51,450 bases of DNA, taken from NCBI RefSeq assembly GCF_000633355.1, contig NZ_AYMQ01000119.1, positions 1 through 51,450 of the forward strand, given 5' to 3'. Shown here in pieces: positions 34,372-43,852 of the stretch. The translations under genes and the position numbers were made by a program. The notes beneath the pieces are model-generated. The model did no database searches and had not been told where the DNA came from. It saw only the letters and a program-made list of their open reading frames with translations. Each line of letters begins with the position of its first letter. Within the stretch, counting starts at the first letter, position 1. The DNA is from Serratia sp. H1w (GTDB lineage Bacteria; Pseudomonadota; Gammaproteobacteria; Enterobacterales; Enterobacteriaceae).

Positions 34372-35838
34372 ATGCAGCTAAATCTCGTGAACCCGCCCGC
34401 CTGCGAACATTCCGAGGCTTGCCTCTGCCATAGCCCGGCGTTTTTACGCATTAATACGGTGCTCACCCGTCAGGCAGCGAAAGCTCCACCGATAACGTCA
34501 GCAACGGTCGCAGCGGCAATACCGGCAGGGCAATCACCGCATGCCAGTGCAACAGCCAGCGCGGCACAGCTGAAAGCCTTTATCAACGTACGCATTTTTG
34601 ACGGTGTTTCTGACCAGTTGCGCGAAGGGTTACAGGTCATCGTTGAAGGCAACAAAATCAAATCAATCGAACCCGCGGATACGCCTCTGCCGCCAGAGGC
34701 AACGCTGATAGATGGTAATGGCGGCGTACTGATGCCCGGCCTGATTGACGCACACTGGCATGCCATCATGGCTCGCCCTTCCATGATGACGGCGATGACC
34801 GCCGATTTTAACTATATCCAGGCGCTGGCGATTGCCGAAGCGCAGGCCACGCTGTTGCGTGGGTTCACCACGGTTCGCGATATGGGCGGGCCGGTATTTG
34901 GCCTGAAACGCGCGATTGACGAACAGATTACGGTGGGCCCGCGCATTTATCCGTCTGGAGCCTTCATTTCCCAGACCGGCGGCCACGGGGATTTTCGCAT
35001 GCTCAGCGATGTTCCACGCGCCCCTGGAGACTCCCTGAGCTATATCGAGCGGGTGGGAATAACCGCCATTGCCGATGGTGCCGATCAGGTATTGCTGCGC
35101 GCCAGGGAGCAACTGATGAGGGGCGCTTCCCAGATCAAATTTATGGCCGGTGGTGGTGTCGCTTCACTCTATGATGGCATCGACGTGACCGAAGGTTCCG
35201 TGCCAGAAATCCAGGCTGCGGTGACCGCTGCGGAAAATTGGGGGACCTACGTGACCGTTCACGCCTATACCGCCCGTGCCGTTACCATGGCAATCAAAGG
35301 TGGGGTGAAATGTATTGAACATGGTCAACTGGTGGATGAGCAGACCGTGGAGTTAATGGCGCAACAAAACCTGTGGTGGTGCCTGCAACCCTTCCTGGAC
35401 GACGAGGATGCCGTACCGATGGCTAATCCGGCCTCACGCGCCAAGCAACTGGTGATGTCCGCCGGGACGGATAACGCTTACCAATTAGCGAAAAAGCACC
35501 AGATTAAAACCGCTTGGGGAACCGACACGCTGTTCGATGCCCGGCTTGCTACGCGCCAGGGGGCTCAACTCTCCAAGCTGATCCGCTGGTACACGCCTCT
35601 CGAAATTCTGAAGATGGCAACCAGCGTGAATGCCGAGCTCTGCGCGCTTTCCGGCCCGCGCAATCCCTATCCCGAGAAGTTGGGGGTAATTGAAGCAGGG
35701 GCTCTGGCGGATATGATTATTGTCGATGGCGATCCGCTAATGGATATTCAATTGATCGCCAAGCCCGAAGGGGCGTTCCAGATGATCATGAAGAATGGGC
35801 AAATCTATAAAAATACGCTGAAAAACAGTGCAGTTTAG
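34372..35838 (+). CDS. Metal-dependent amidohydrolase, imidazolonepropionase-like
   Basis: A 488-residue hydrolase of the amidohydrolase superfamily. Metal ligands: H128 and H130 in 'GLIDAHWH', a likely carboxylated Lys in 'SQIKFMAGGG', His in 'VTVHAYTA' and 'CIEHGQ', and Asp in 'WGTDT'. The C-terminal 'GALADMIIVDGDPL' is the usual closing beta-sandwich. The group includes prolidase-like and ochratoxin/peptide amidases; the substrate is unknown. The first 65 residues are unusual: Cys-rich 'CEHSEACLCHSPAFLRINTVLTR', split over residues 11-33, then a long Ala/Thr stretch. CAGGAG is 11 bases before the ATG. It lies 32 bp before ytcA-like, so it may start the efflux operon. Confidence 0.82.
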   Translation: MQLNLVNPPACEHSEACLCHSPAFLRINTVLTRQAAKAPPITSATVAAAIPAGQSPHASATASAAQLKAFINVRIFDGVSDQLREGLQVIVEGNKIKSIEPADTPLPPEATLIDGNGGVLMPGLIDAHWHAIMARPSMMTAMTADFNYIQALAIAEAQATLLRGFTTVRDMGGPVFGLKRAIDEQITVGPRIYPSGAFISQTGGHGDFRMLSDVPRAPGDSLSYIERVGITAIADGADQVLLRAREQLMRGASQIKFMAGGGVASLYDGIDVTEGSVPEIQAAVTAAENWGTYVTVHAYTARAVTMAIKGGVKCIEHGQLVDEQTVELMAQQNLWWCLQPFLDDEDAVPMANPASRAKQLVMSAGTDNAYQLAKKHQIKTAWGTDTLFDARLATRQGAQLSKLIRWYTPLEILKMATSVNAELCALSGPRNPYPEKLGVIEAGALADMIIVDGDPLMDIQLIAKPEGAFQMIMKNGQIYKNTLKNSAV

Positions 35839-35870
35839 CATCACACCGCATTGCGGTTTTGGGAGATAAA

Positions 35871-36191
35871 ATGGCAAGCGCAAACACCTTTTGTCAGCGC
35901 CAGAGGCCTGTTTTTTTTCGTGCGGGGATCAGGCGTTATGGGGCGTTGGCTTTACTACTGGCAAGCACCTTTGGCCTCATCGGCTGTCGTGACTTTGGTG
36001 CGCCAGCCTTCTCTTTGTTCGGTTCCTATTTCCCTTCCTGGCTAGCCTGCGCAGGGATTGGGATTATTGTTGCGATAGTGGCTCGGGTGCTGCTGATTTT
36101 GGCGGGAATTGACGAAGTCCTGCCGTGGCGATTATTCGTCTATACGTGCCTGGCACTCGCCGTAGCATTTATGTCATCGCTATTATTTTAA
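35871..36191 (+). CDS. ytcA: YtcA-like small lipoprotein
   Basis: A 106-residue membrane lipoprotein. The lipobox 'GLIGC' places lipidated Cys at residue 39, followed by 'PAFSLFGSYFPSWLAC' and two further hydrophobic helices. The 'GSYFPSW' segment and gene order match E. coli YtcA, which precedes mdtNOP. The ATG at 35871 follows GGGAGATAAA directly; the earlier ATG at 35859 lacks such a site. The HlyD-type gene follows 12 bp later. Its precise role in the efflux system is unknown. Confidence 0.75.
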   Translation: MASANTFCQRQRPVFFRAGIRRYGALALLLASTFGLIGCRDFGAPAFSLFGSYFPSWLACAGIGIIVAIVARVLLILAGIDEVLPWRLFVYTCLALAVAFMSSLLF

Positions 36192-36203
36192 GTGCGCTAA
36201 AAA

Positions 36204-37253
36204 ATGAACCAGTTAAAACCACAGGGCAATAAACGCCGGATAGCGATCGTCATCGCGGGAGTTATCGTTATAGCTGCCGCTATTTCAGGGTGGCTGTCGC
36301 TGCGTCATCATTCGTTAAACCCCACGTCGGAAGATACGGTCATCGGTGCCAACGTGGTGAATGTCAGCAGCTCCGTACCTGGGCGTATCCAGTCAATTAA
36401 TGTGGCAGAGAACGGCAAGGCCAAACGGGGCGAGGTGATGTTCACTCTCGATCCCACGTTGTACCGTTTGCGGGTCGAGCAGGCACGGGCAGAACTGCAA
36501 ATGGCGCAAGCTGCCTGGGATACGCAGCACCGTACGATGATCGCAGAACAGTCTAATGCGGCGATCACCGATGAGCAGGTCAACCGGGCGCGGGCTAACC
36601 TCAAGCTTGCCTCCCAGACGCTGGCGCGTATTCAGCCACTGTTGGGCAAAGGTTATGTCACTGCCCAACAGGTTGACGATGCTCAAACCGCCAAACACGA
36701 TGCGGAAATCAGCCTGAAACAGGCACTGAAGCAAACCGTCGCTTCGCAGGCTTTAATCAGCAGCGCTGCGGAGTCTGAGGCTTTGCTCAGCGCGCGTCGC
36801 GCCGCACTGGCTATCGCTGAAAAAGAGCTGGAAAATACTCAGATACGAGCACCGCACGATGGCTTGGTGGTTGGGCTTAACGTTTCTGCGGGGGAATACG
36901 TGATCCCGGATCAGGCGGTATTTACGCTGATTAATAGTGAACGCTGGCACGCTACGGCGCTGTTTCGCGAAACGGAGTTGGCACACATTAAACCGGGGGA
37001 CTGCGCCACGGTCTATGTCATGGCCGATCGTCAACGTGCGCTTCAAGGCAAAGTAGAAGGTATTGGCTGGGGGATAAGTTCCGAGGATCTGTTTAACATT
37101 CCACGTAATCTGCCTTATGTGCCGAAATCGCTGAACTGGGTGCGGGTTGAACAGCGCTTCCCAGTGCGGATCATCTTGCAAGATCCTCCAGCGGAGTTGA
37201 TGCGAATTGGTGCCAGCGCGGTGGCGATAATACGTGATGACCATGGTTGCTGA
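36204..37253 (+). CDS. HlyD/EmrA-type membrane fusion protein (MdtN-like)
   Basis: A 349-residue periplasmic adaptor with one N-terminal helix (about 13-35), a biotinyl-lipoyl half-motif 'VSSSVPGRIQSINVAENGK' near residues 51-70, a long alpha-hairpin (about 90-205) and the second half-motif 'TQIRAPHDGLVVGLNVSAGEY' (divided across 212-232). The final beta domain ends near 349. It links the FUSC inner-membrane pump to the TolC-like channel in the same operon. It corresponds to MdtN by position after a YtcA-like gene. Its 3' end overlaps the FUSC gene by 20 bp. Confidence 0.85.
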   Translation: MNQLKPQGNKRRIAIVIAGVIVIAAAISGWLSLRHHSLNPTSEDTVIGANVVNVSSSVPGRIQSINVAENGKAKRGEVMFTLDPTLYRLRVEQARAELQMAQAAWDTQHRTMIAEQSNAAITDEQVNRARANLKLASQTLARIQPLLGKGYVTAQQVDDAQTAKHDAEISLKQALKQTVASQALISSAAESEALLSARRAALAIAEKELENTQIRAPHDGLVVGLNVSAGEYVIPDQAVFTLINSERWHATALFRETELAHIKPGDCATVYVMADRQRALQGKVEGIGWGISSEDLFNIPRNLPYVPKSLNWVRVEQRFPVRIILQDPPAELMRIGASAVAIIRDDHGC

Positions 37254-39104
37254 CGGTTCTTGGGGCAGAATGCTGCGCCAGGTCAGGCGCGACTTGGCCT
37301 ACTTCCCTGGCCGATTGGCGATGGCCTGGCGGGTCGGTGCTCTGTGCGCGCTAATGACGCTGGTTGCCATGCAGTATGGCATTCCAGAATCAGCGATTAG
37401 CTGCTATCTGATTTTGTTCGTGATGAAGCCAGACGCTGCCGAAAGTATGGCGATGGGCATTGCGGTAACCCTGCTGGTTTCCGTAGTGGTGGGGCTGATC
37501 TTGCTGATCCTGCCCTATACGCTGGAGTCTGCGCCGTTGCGCATGGCGGTGCTGGTGCTTAGCTCTTTCGCCTTTCTCTGGCTAGGCTCGGCGAGCAAGC
37601 TCGGGCCGGTGGGCAGCATTATTGCGTTGGTGATCGCTTTTATCATGTCGCTGCTTGGCGATGCTCCGAATGGTGAGTTAGCGGTACGTGCGGTGCTGTA
37701 TGCCTGGCTGATGGCTGCGACACCGATGCTGCTGTTGGTGGCTTTTAATCTCTTTATCGGGGGGCCACCCTGGAAATTGTTACGCGCGAGCCTGGCGGAA
37801 CGTTTAGAGGTTGCTGGTGCGGCATTACGTCAGCCGGATGCCGTCAACCTGCGTAAAGTGGCGGAGTTAATCCGGGAAGGACAGAGCGAACATCAACAGC
37901 GCGCTATGCTGGTGCGTATTTTCCATCTGCGCCCTGCCGCAGAAGCCGCCTGGTTAACCGCTGCTGTCAACGGTAGCTATCGGTTGCTGTTGGTCATTTC
38001 AGCCCTCAATAAAACCACACCGGCGTCAGAGCAGGCGGACTGGTGCCATTGTGCCGCCCAGGCCATTTCACAGGGCAGGCGCTTGCAACACCCGCGTTTA
38101 ACCAACGTGGGGAAAATGATGAAATCACCCGCGCATTGGTGCAACTTGCTACGCCAGATGGCACGCCAGACAGCAGCGCTCCAAAAGCCTCGTTTTTTGC
38201 CGCCGACGCCTTTACCAATCCGGTTCACCAGCAGTTTGCCTTAAAGACCACCGCCGCCAGCGTTATCTGTTATCTCGTCTATACCGCACTGGACTGGCAG
38301 GACATTCACACCGCCATGATCACCTGTTATGTGGCCGCACTCGGCACCGCGGGGGAGACGGTACACAAACTGACGTTGCGCATCGTGGGCTGTTTGATAG
38401 GCGCATTGATGGGCGTGCTTTCGTTGATTTTTATTGTCCCGTCGCTGACCGATATCGGCCAGTTAATGGTGCTGGTGTTCGGCGCATTGCTGCTCAGTGC
38501 CTGGGTATCGAGTGGAAATGAGCGCATTGCCTATGCGGGCATACAAATCGGGCTGGCATTTTTACTGACCGTGCTACATGGCTTTAGTCCGAGTACCGAT
38601 TTGGGCGTCGCGCTCGACAGGGTGCTCGGGATCCTGCTGGGGAATCTGGTGGTGTATTTGATATTCACTTATCTGTGGCCCGTCGCCATTGCCGATTTTG
38701 TCCGCACCCGTATCCGTAGCCTGCTCGCAGGGCTAAGCAGCCTGGCCGCGCTGTCGCCAACTGACTCGCCAGCAGCGATAAGGCAGGCGGCAGCGGTTGA
38801 AGAAGAACTCACTCAGGCGCGGGAGGCGCTAAGGCTGGTGCCTTTTGAGCCAAGCTCGCTACGCCCGTCCCCTGAAGAGTACCGGCGTTTGCAGGACATC
38901 CTTGGTGAAATGGAAAACCTCTGCCCGGCGCTGTTTTTACCCTTTGAAAAAAACGCCTCCGATGTGGAGCGACTTAACCAACTCTCCTCAGGTGAAAGGG
39001 CTGTTAGCCCCTTGAAACCAGCAGGGGACACTCGGGCAGCAGCATTGCCGGTTGAACTTGAGATGCAAAAAAGTATCACACGACTTGAGGAACTTCTGGG
39101 ATGA
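37234..39104 (+). pseudogene. FUSC-family efflux protein, frameshifted (MdtO-like)
   Basis: Two overlapping frames together code for one FUSC pump. The 5' frame (37234-38244) gives an N-terminal membrane half and a cytoplasmic linker; the 3' frame (38043-39104) gives the second membrane half with 'AADAFTNPVHQQFALKTT' and 'DWQDIHTAMITC', close to the MdtO C-terminal half. Together they would give about 620 residues, near the family's usual length. The sense of the protein moves by -1 near GGGGAAAA (38109-38116): upstream 'LQHPRLTN', downstream 'ENDEITRALVQL'. This fits a one-base loss in a homopolymer, either a true mutation or a sequencing error. No canonical slippery heptamer in frame is present. 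The pump half genes would be non-functional if truly split. Confidence 0.8.
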
Positions 39105-40582
39105 AGCCGCGTACCAAGACCTGCAAACTTACAACGCTTGGCACTGTGGCGGTGCTGTTTTTATTAGCTGGTTGTGCCACGGACTCGTTGGAGTTGGCTC
39201 CGGTGAGCCCTTCGTCTCCCTGGTCACCAGACGGTATCCGCAGTAATGAATTTGTGATTCCGGCCAACCCGGCGGTGGCGGAACTCCCAGCACCACCTGC
39301 GATCAACCAGCAGCAGACCTACCAGTTACCAGAGCTTATCAACATCGCCCAGATGCAAAACCCCGATACCCGCATTGCCTGGCAGCAGGCGCGGCAGGCA
39401 GCTCTGGGCGTGGGTATGGCCGAAGCGACTTTTCTGCCGATGATTTCAGCCAGCGTGATCGGTGGCTATCAAAGCACGCGAACGCCGTTACCTTATGATA
39501 TCGGCGACCAACACGATCTGGACACCTCCGGCAGTGCCGTAGTTCCTGCGCTGGCGTTGCAGTGGTTAATCTTCGATTTTGGCCAGCGCAATGCCTTGCA
39601 ACAGGCGGCCAAGCACACATCCTATGCCGCCAACGTGGCGTTTAACGGTATGCATCAAAAGATTATCTATGATGTCACGCGCAGCTATTACCAATATGGT
39701 GCAGCGCAATCACGCCGCAAAATAGCGCAGGAGACGCTGAGCAATAGCCAGAAAATTCTCGATGCTGCCCTGGCGCGAAACAAAAATGGCGTCGCGACCA
39801 CGGTGGAAGTGGCACAGGCCCGCCAGCAGGTCGCGCAGTCGGAACTGAATCGCGTTGTGGCGCAGGGTACGGAACGTGATGCATGGCAGGCCTTGCTGGC
39901 AGCCATGGGCATCTCTGCTTCATCACAAATCAAAGTTGGCTATGCAGAAGATAAATCCCTGCCACAGACGGCCAGTGCGCCAACCCAACAGATGATTAAG
40001 CTGGCGCTGTCCCAGCGGCCAGATGTGCTGGCAACTTATGCCACAGCTCAGGCCGCCACCGCAGGTATCAAGGCGGCAGAGGCGGACTTTTTGCCGAAGG
40101 TCTACCTGGCCAGTGCGATCGCGGGGGGAGATGGACGCTTTGATATGCAGGGATTGCCACCGATTGGCCCGCAAACTTCCTCCTCCAGCATTATCCTGGG
40201 CGTTAGCGTACCGCTTTACGATGGCGGATTACGGGCCGCCCGCGTAAAAGAGGCCGAATCACGCGCTGCCGTAGCAAACGAGACCTTCCAAAAGACGCAG
40301 GAGGCGGCGGTTCGAGAAATCATAGTGGCTGCTGATACGTTGCAATCCGCGTTAGAAGCCAACCAGGCAGCATTGAACCTGGTAAAAACGGCGTTTATTA
40401 CCTACGACGCCGCGCTGGAATCTTATCGGAACGGGGTAGGGACCATCACCGTGGCCAATGAGGCAGCTAATGGCCTGCTCTATGCGCAACAGATGAGTAC
40501 CGATGCTCATGCCGCTGCATTGATTGCGGCGGCTAATCTGGCCTTTGTTATGGGCAGGATGACTCATGTTGAGTCGGAGTAA
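39101..40582 (+). CDS. TolC-family outer membrane efflux lipoprotein
   Basis: A 493-residue outer-membrane channel with lipobox 'LLAGC' (Cys25) and two copies of the TolC-fold coiled-coil repeat (about 75-275 and 285-490). Typical elements are 'LQWLIFDFGQRNAL' after the first beta segment and 'SVPLYDGGLRAARVKEAESRAA' (split at 365-387). It completes the tripartite pump with the HlyD and FUSC proteins. Its ATG overlaps the FUSC stop (ATGA). It is not obviously MdtP by remembered sequence, so I leave the symbol open. Confidence 0.85.
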   Translation: MKPRTKTCKLTTLGTVAVLFLLAGCATDSLELAPVSPSSPWSPDGIRSNEFVIPANPAVAELPAPPAINQQQTYQLPELINIAQMQNPDTRIAWQQARQAALGVGMAEATFLPMISASVIGGYQSTRTPLPYDIGDQHDLDTSGSAVVPALALQWLIFDFGQRNALQQAAKHTSYAANVAFNGMHQKIIYDVTRSYYQYGAAQSRRKIAQETLSNSQKILDAALARNKNGVATTVEVAQARQQVAQSELNRVVAQGTERDAWQALLAAMGISASSQIKVGYAEDKSLPQTASAPTQQMIKLALSQRPDVLATYATAQAATAGIKAAEADFLPKVYLASAIAGGDGRFDMQGLPPIGPQTSSSSIILGVSVPLYDGGLRAARVKEAESRAAVANETFQKTQEAAVREIIVAADTLQSALEANQAALNLVKTAFITYDAALESYRNGVGTITVANEAANGLLYAQQMSTDAHAAALIAAANLAFVMGRMTHVESE

Positions 40583-40612
40583 TTCAGGGTTAGCGAACTT
40601 AAGGAAAAAATC

Positions 40613-41290
40613 ATGGCATCTCCATTCTCGGCACTGATCATCGGTGCGTCACGCGGAATAGGTTTAGGCATTGTCAGGCAGCTATCCATACAGGGCTGGC
40701 AGGTGGTTGCAACCTGTCGCGGTGCAGTGCCTGTCGATAGTCCTGCTGACACGCAATGGCTGAAGTTGGATATCAATCATCAGGCTGAAAGGACCGCTTT
40801 GAAAGAAAGGCTGTTGTCGCAACAGTTCGATCTTATCTTTATCAACGCAGGTGTTTATGGGCCAGACCATCAGGACATTGCCTTGGTGAACGATGATGAG
40901 CTGGTTGAACTGTTTATGACAAATGCCTTTTCCCCGGTCCGCTGTGCGGCAGCGCTAATACCGCTGGTTAAACCGAAAATCGGTGTGATGGCGTTGATGA
41001 CGTCAGAGTTAAGCAGTTTAAATGAGAACGCCGCTGCGACCTATCCGTTGTATGCCGCCAGCAAGGCCGCAATGAATATGCTAACCCGTGGATTGCATGA
41101 CACCGCCGAGCAGCGGGAGCTGACTTTACTGTCGGTGCATCCGGGCTGGGTACAGACGGATATGGGCGGTGTGAATGCCCCGCTGACTGTCGAAGAAAGT
41201 TGTTCTGGGATTGTGAACCAGGTTCTGGTCTGGCGCGGTAAAGGTGGGCACCGCTTTATTGACTATTCGGGTAAGGTATTATGTTGGTAG
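40613..41290 (+). CDS. Classical short-chain dehydrogenase
   Basis: A 225-residue SDR. The NAD(P) loop is 'GASRGIG' at about residues 11-17, 'INAG' replaces NNAG near residue 76, and the catalytic Tyr-x3-Lys is 'YAASK' at about 147-151. The C-terminal 'HPGWVQTDMGG' is common in single-domain SDRs of the C-factor/YbbO-like type. AAGGA precedes the ATG. It follows the efflux operon after 30 bp and may be co-transcribed. The substrate is unknown. Confidence 0.82.
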   Translation: MASPFSALIIGASRGIGLGIVRQLSIQGWQVVATCRGAVPVDSPADTQWLKLDINHQAERTALKERLLSQQFDLIFINAGVYGPDHQDIALVNDDELVELFMTNAFSPVRCAAALIPLVKPKIGVMALMTSELSSLNENAAATYPLYAASKAAMNMLTRGLHDTAEQRELTLLSVHPGWVQTDMGGVNAPLTVEESCSGIVNQVLVWRGKGGHRFIDYSGKVLCW

Positions 41291-41329
41291 CGGGGGGCTT
41301 AAATCATTTATTGTGATGATTGTGAGTTT

Positions 41330-41349
41330 GGGCGCAGCATGCGGCGCTC
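41330..41349. repeat. Dispersed palindromic repeat, copy 4
   Basis: GGGCGCAGCATGCGGCGCTC is a near-palindrome centred on GCATGC, between convergent genes at 41290 and 41507. It is the same family as the copies at 8462, 15641 and 26545. Confidence 0.55.
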
Positions 41350-41506
41350 TTAGGTGTTTTGATTCGTACTTAATCTGGCAGCTTTCTCAGTCCAATCAGA
41401 GCTGAGCGTCAGTTTAGTGCCAGAAGCGGGCGTTGCAAACATCACGGTGTATTAATCATCTGGTAAACCGGGAATGAGTGCCCTTCAGGCTGTTCTGCCT
41501 GAATAT

Positions 41507-42451
41507 TCAATTCATCACCAGTAACGGCTTAGCCGAACGTCCGGGTTCACGATAGAAGCATATTGCTTCCTTCCATGAAGTAACCGGATACCGAACAGAA
41601 TCACTGTACATGCTGGTATTCAGTAATGGCCAGATTTCAGAAAACAGAGAATGCCATTGCCGACTGTTTAGGCCATCTAGATAATTGCGAAGATGGAACC
41701 AACGGACTAACGGTCGGGGATGTTGCTGCTTGAAAGGGATACCGGATAACAAGCCGTAACAAACAAACGTGGATGACTCAGGAAGTTGTTGCAGGATCGC
41801 TGTGGCCAGTTCTCCCCCCGTGGCGTCGAAAACAAGATCGGATTCAGAGGCGAAACGTCTGATGGCTCCGGCGTCTTTTTGGCTGACAGATGTGATACCA
41901 CATGCGGCCAGTCTGGTGGCATGGGCCGTTGAACGATGAATACCTGTCACTGATCTCGCTCCTAACCGTATCGCCCACTGTCCCAGAAGAAGTCCACAGT
42001 CAGAACCTGCGGCAGTAAGGAGAACACGCTTACCTTCAGGTACGTATAATCGAAGCATCATCAGCGCAGCCACAGGATTAATATAAGCTCGTGCTGCCAG
42101 ATCACTAGGGATCCAGTCAGACACCGGAATGGCAAACTCAGATCGGCAATCAACAAAAGACTGCCATGTTCCTTGTCCCCGGAGCGGCAAAACACGTTTC
42201 CCCACCAGATGAGACCATGATTCCGGTGCAGCGATGACCTCACCCACACCTTCATACCCAGCCACCAACGGCGGTACAACACGATGCCCGTATGCCCCAG
42301 TGATAGGGGTCAGATCGGAGGCATTCATGGGAGAAAATTGCATTCTGACCCGCATGAACCCGGGTGTAAGTAATCCCACTGGAGCCGTTTCTAGTTCAAG
42401 CGTTTGCTCCGGAATGCCGAAATAACGGTACCAGATGGCTATATTATTCAT
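41507..42451 (-). CDS. Zinc-independent MDR oxidoreductase
   Basis: A 314-residue medium-chain dehydrogenase/reductase. The N-terminal catalytic domain has 'MNASDLTPITGAYGHR', the pattern of the enoyl reductase (MECR/ETR1) and quinone reductase branch, followed by 'LVAGYEGVGEVI'. The Rossmann motif is 'LTAAGSDCGLLLGQWAIRLGA' near residues 144-164 (split here: 'LTAAGSDCG' and 'GQWAIRLGA'). No structural zinc Cys cluster is seen. The ATG at 42451 follows GGAGGGG; a frame extending to 42652 is an artefact. It reads toward the SDR gene. Substrate unknown. Confidence 0.8.
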   Translation of the reverse strand: MNNIAIWYRYFGIPEQTLELETAPVGLLTPGFMRVRMQFSPMNASDLTPITGAYGHRVVPPLVAGYEGVGEVIAAPESWSHLVGKRVLPLRGQGTWQSFVDCRSEFAIPVSDWIPSDLAARAYINPVAALMMLRLYVPEGKRVLLTAAGSDCGLLLGQWAIRLGARSVTGIHRSTAHATRLAACGITSVSQKDAGAIRRFASESDLVFDATGGELATAILQQLPESSTFVCYGLLSGIPFKQQHPRPLVRWFHLRNYLDGLNSRQWHSLFSEIWPLLNTSMYSDSVRYPVTSWKEAICFYREPGRSAKPLLVMN

Positions 42452-42642
42452 TCTTAATCCCCTCCCGCTTGAGCAACGACAAAGCCAAGTAGTATAGCGG
42501 ATGACTGGTGGCCAACTACCAGTCAGTCTGCTTGTAATGCAGTAAGAAGCAGGCTGTAGAGTTTTCTTGTCAAGATGGTTAACCACCTCGCAGGCGCATT
42601 CCGGAATTGAGCAGGGAAGAGTGTGGGTTGCTGAGGCCGCGC

Positions 42643-42683
42643 TAAAAAGCAAAACGCCCGCTCAAGTTTCCTTAAGCAGGCGT
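42643..42683 (-). terminator. Terminator of the tRNA-Asn gene
   Basis: On the minus strand a 13-bp stem with two G-U pairs (ACGCCTGCTTAAG / CTTGAGCGGGCGT) closes a GAAA tetraloop and is followed by TTTTGCTTTTT. It starts nine bases after the tRNA. Confidence 0.88.
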
Positions 42684-42691
42684 CTTTAATA

Positions 42692-42767
42692 TGGCTCCTC
42701 TGACTGGACTCGAACCAGTGACATACGGATTAACAGTCCGCCGTTCTACCGACTGAACTACAGAGGA
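42692..42767 (-). tRNA. tRNA-Asn (GTT)
   Basis: A 76-nt tRNA on the minus strand with encoded CCA end. The 7-bp acceptor stem TCCTCTG/CAGAGGA, D-arm, anticodon loop CTGTTAA with anticodon GTT, and T-loop GGTTCGAGTCC are all present and match the E. coli tRNA-Asn. Confidence 0.98.
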
Positions 42768-43435
42768 ATCGTGTGAACGAGGCGAATAATAGCGAGGCGT
42801 TTTAGGTTTGTCAAAGCACTAAAGTGAGGAAAAAGTGCGTTTGCTGCCAGATTGAGCAGATTGGCTCGTTTTTCGGCACTTTGCTTTGGCAATCAACGTC
42901 GCAGCATGCAGCGCATCAACAATATGAGCACTTAAAGAATGCCTGTAGTCCAAATTTAAGTGGTACACCGACCGATTGCAGTAAACCATCTGGCTATAGC
43001 CAGCTTTTGCCGGTAATGACAGAACCTTAAGTCACTCTATCGTTAAATGATCTCAGTAAAGTCTCGATCATCGATTATAAACTCATCAGGAAAGAGCTTA
43101 GTGCCATCTGTCGGGATAAGGCCCATCATGAAAGACAAAATTATTTTCCTATTTTTCACCAATTTGTGATCGCTATTGGTTTTTTTATCTCTCATGTTTT
43201 TGGCCTGTTGTTTCTTTAAAAATTGATATTAATCAATTATATATGATGGCCATGTGAGTTGTGAGCGATTTTTTTTAAGATTAATCTATGTTACTCTAGT
43301 GGACAATCTATGCTGAGAGGGGTATTCAGGCCAGCACGGCGCTTGTCAATGCTTGCTTTATTACTCTATGCTACGCCAAGCCATTTTTGTCACGGTAAAC
43401 CACGCCGTTCCTTTGTTTCCCGGAGTTTTTTAGCA
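42768..43435. other. Long spacer between tRNA-Asn and a lipoprotein gene
   Basis: About 670 bp hold the tRNA-Asn promoter on the minus strand near 42780-42830 and otherwise no gene I can support. Frames at 42824-43030 and 43310-43435 have no ribosome site and read as random protein. The 3' part (43140-43300) is AT-rich, with a run of thymines at 43265-43275, and may hold the promoter of the lipoprotein gene. No integrase, repeat or att-like duplication of the tRNA end is seen. Confidence 0.4.
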
Positions 43436-43852
43436 ATGAAAAAAACAATCGCAATCGCCACATTGTGTGTGTTGCTGGCAGGGTGCCAGACTGCGAAAAC
43501 CAAACCGACAACCGCTGCCGGTGTACCTGCTCCAACACCAGTCACACCTAGCGCTACCGTTACGCAGCCAACTCCACCGATGGCTTCCGTCGGTACCGAT
43601 GACATCATGTACCCATGCATGAAAGAGCTGAACGCTCTGCAACAGGTTAGCCCGCGGTTGTATCAAACCCGTAGCGTAGAGTTGAACGATATCGTGACGC
43701 AGGCCAAGCTTTATATGCGCGTTCGTGACAACGTCAGTCCTGCAATCCATCAAATCATGGATGCCGGTTACCAGTTCCGTATCGCTAAAACCTGTAACGC
43801 TATTAGCACTGACCTGACCAACGCCTTGATCGCGCGCGTGGTAGGTTCTTAA
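43436..43852 (+). CDS. Small lipoprotein of unknown function
   Basis: A 138-residue lipoprotein with a clean signal peptide and lipobox 'LLAGC' (Cys17). A Thr/Pro-rich linker (residues 20-52) leads to a helical domain of about 85 residues with two Cys, in 'DIMYPCMKELNAL' and 'IAKTCNAISTDL', which could pair. I choose the ATG at 43436, ten bases after GGAG; the longer frame from 43310 would hide the lipobox. The linker and domain fit an outer- or inner-membrane-anchored periplasmic helix bundle, but I cannot name a family. A strong terminator follows. Confidence 0.8.
   Translation: MKKTIAIATLCVLLAGCQTAKTKPTTAAGVPAPTPVTPSATVTQPTPPMASVGTDDIMYPCMKELNALQQVSPRLYQTRSVELNDIVTQAKLYMRVRDNVSPAIHQIMDAGYQFRIAKTCNAISTDLTNALIARVVGS

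Noticed and set aside
38100..38120. Programmed -1 frameshifting in the FUSC gene
   Set aside because: The GGGGAAAA run is not an in-frame X-XXY-YYZ heptamer and no clear pseudoknot follows; a simple one-base loss is more likely.
42692..42767. tRNA-Asn as an integration site
   Set aside because: No duplicated tRNA 3' end, integrase or island genes are visible on either side.
42824..43030. A 68-residue frame in the spacer after tRNA-Asn
   Set aside because: No ribosome site, random-looking composition and overlap with the tRNA promoter region.
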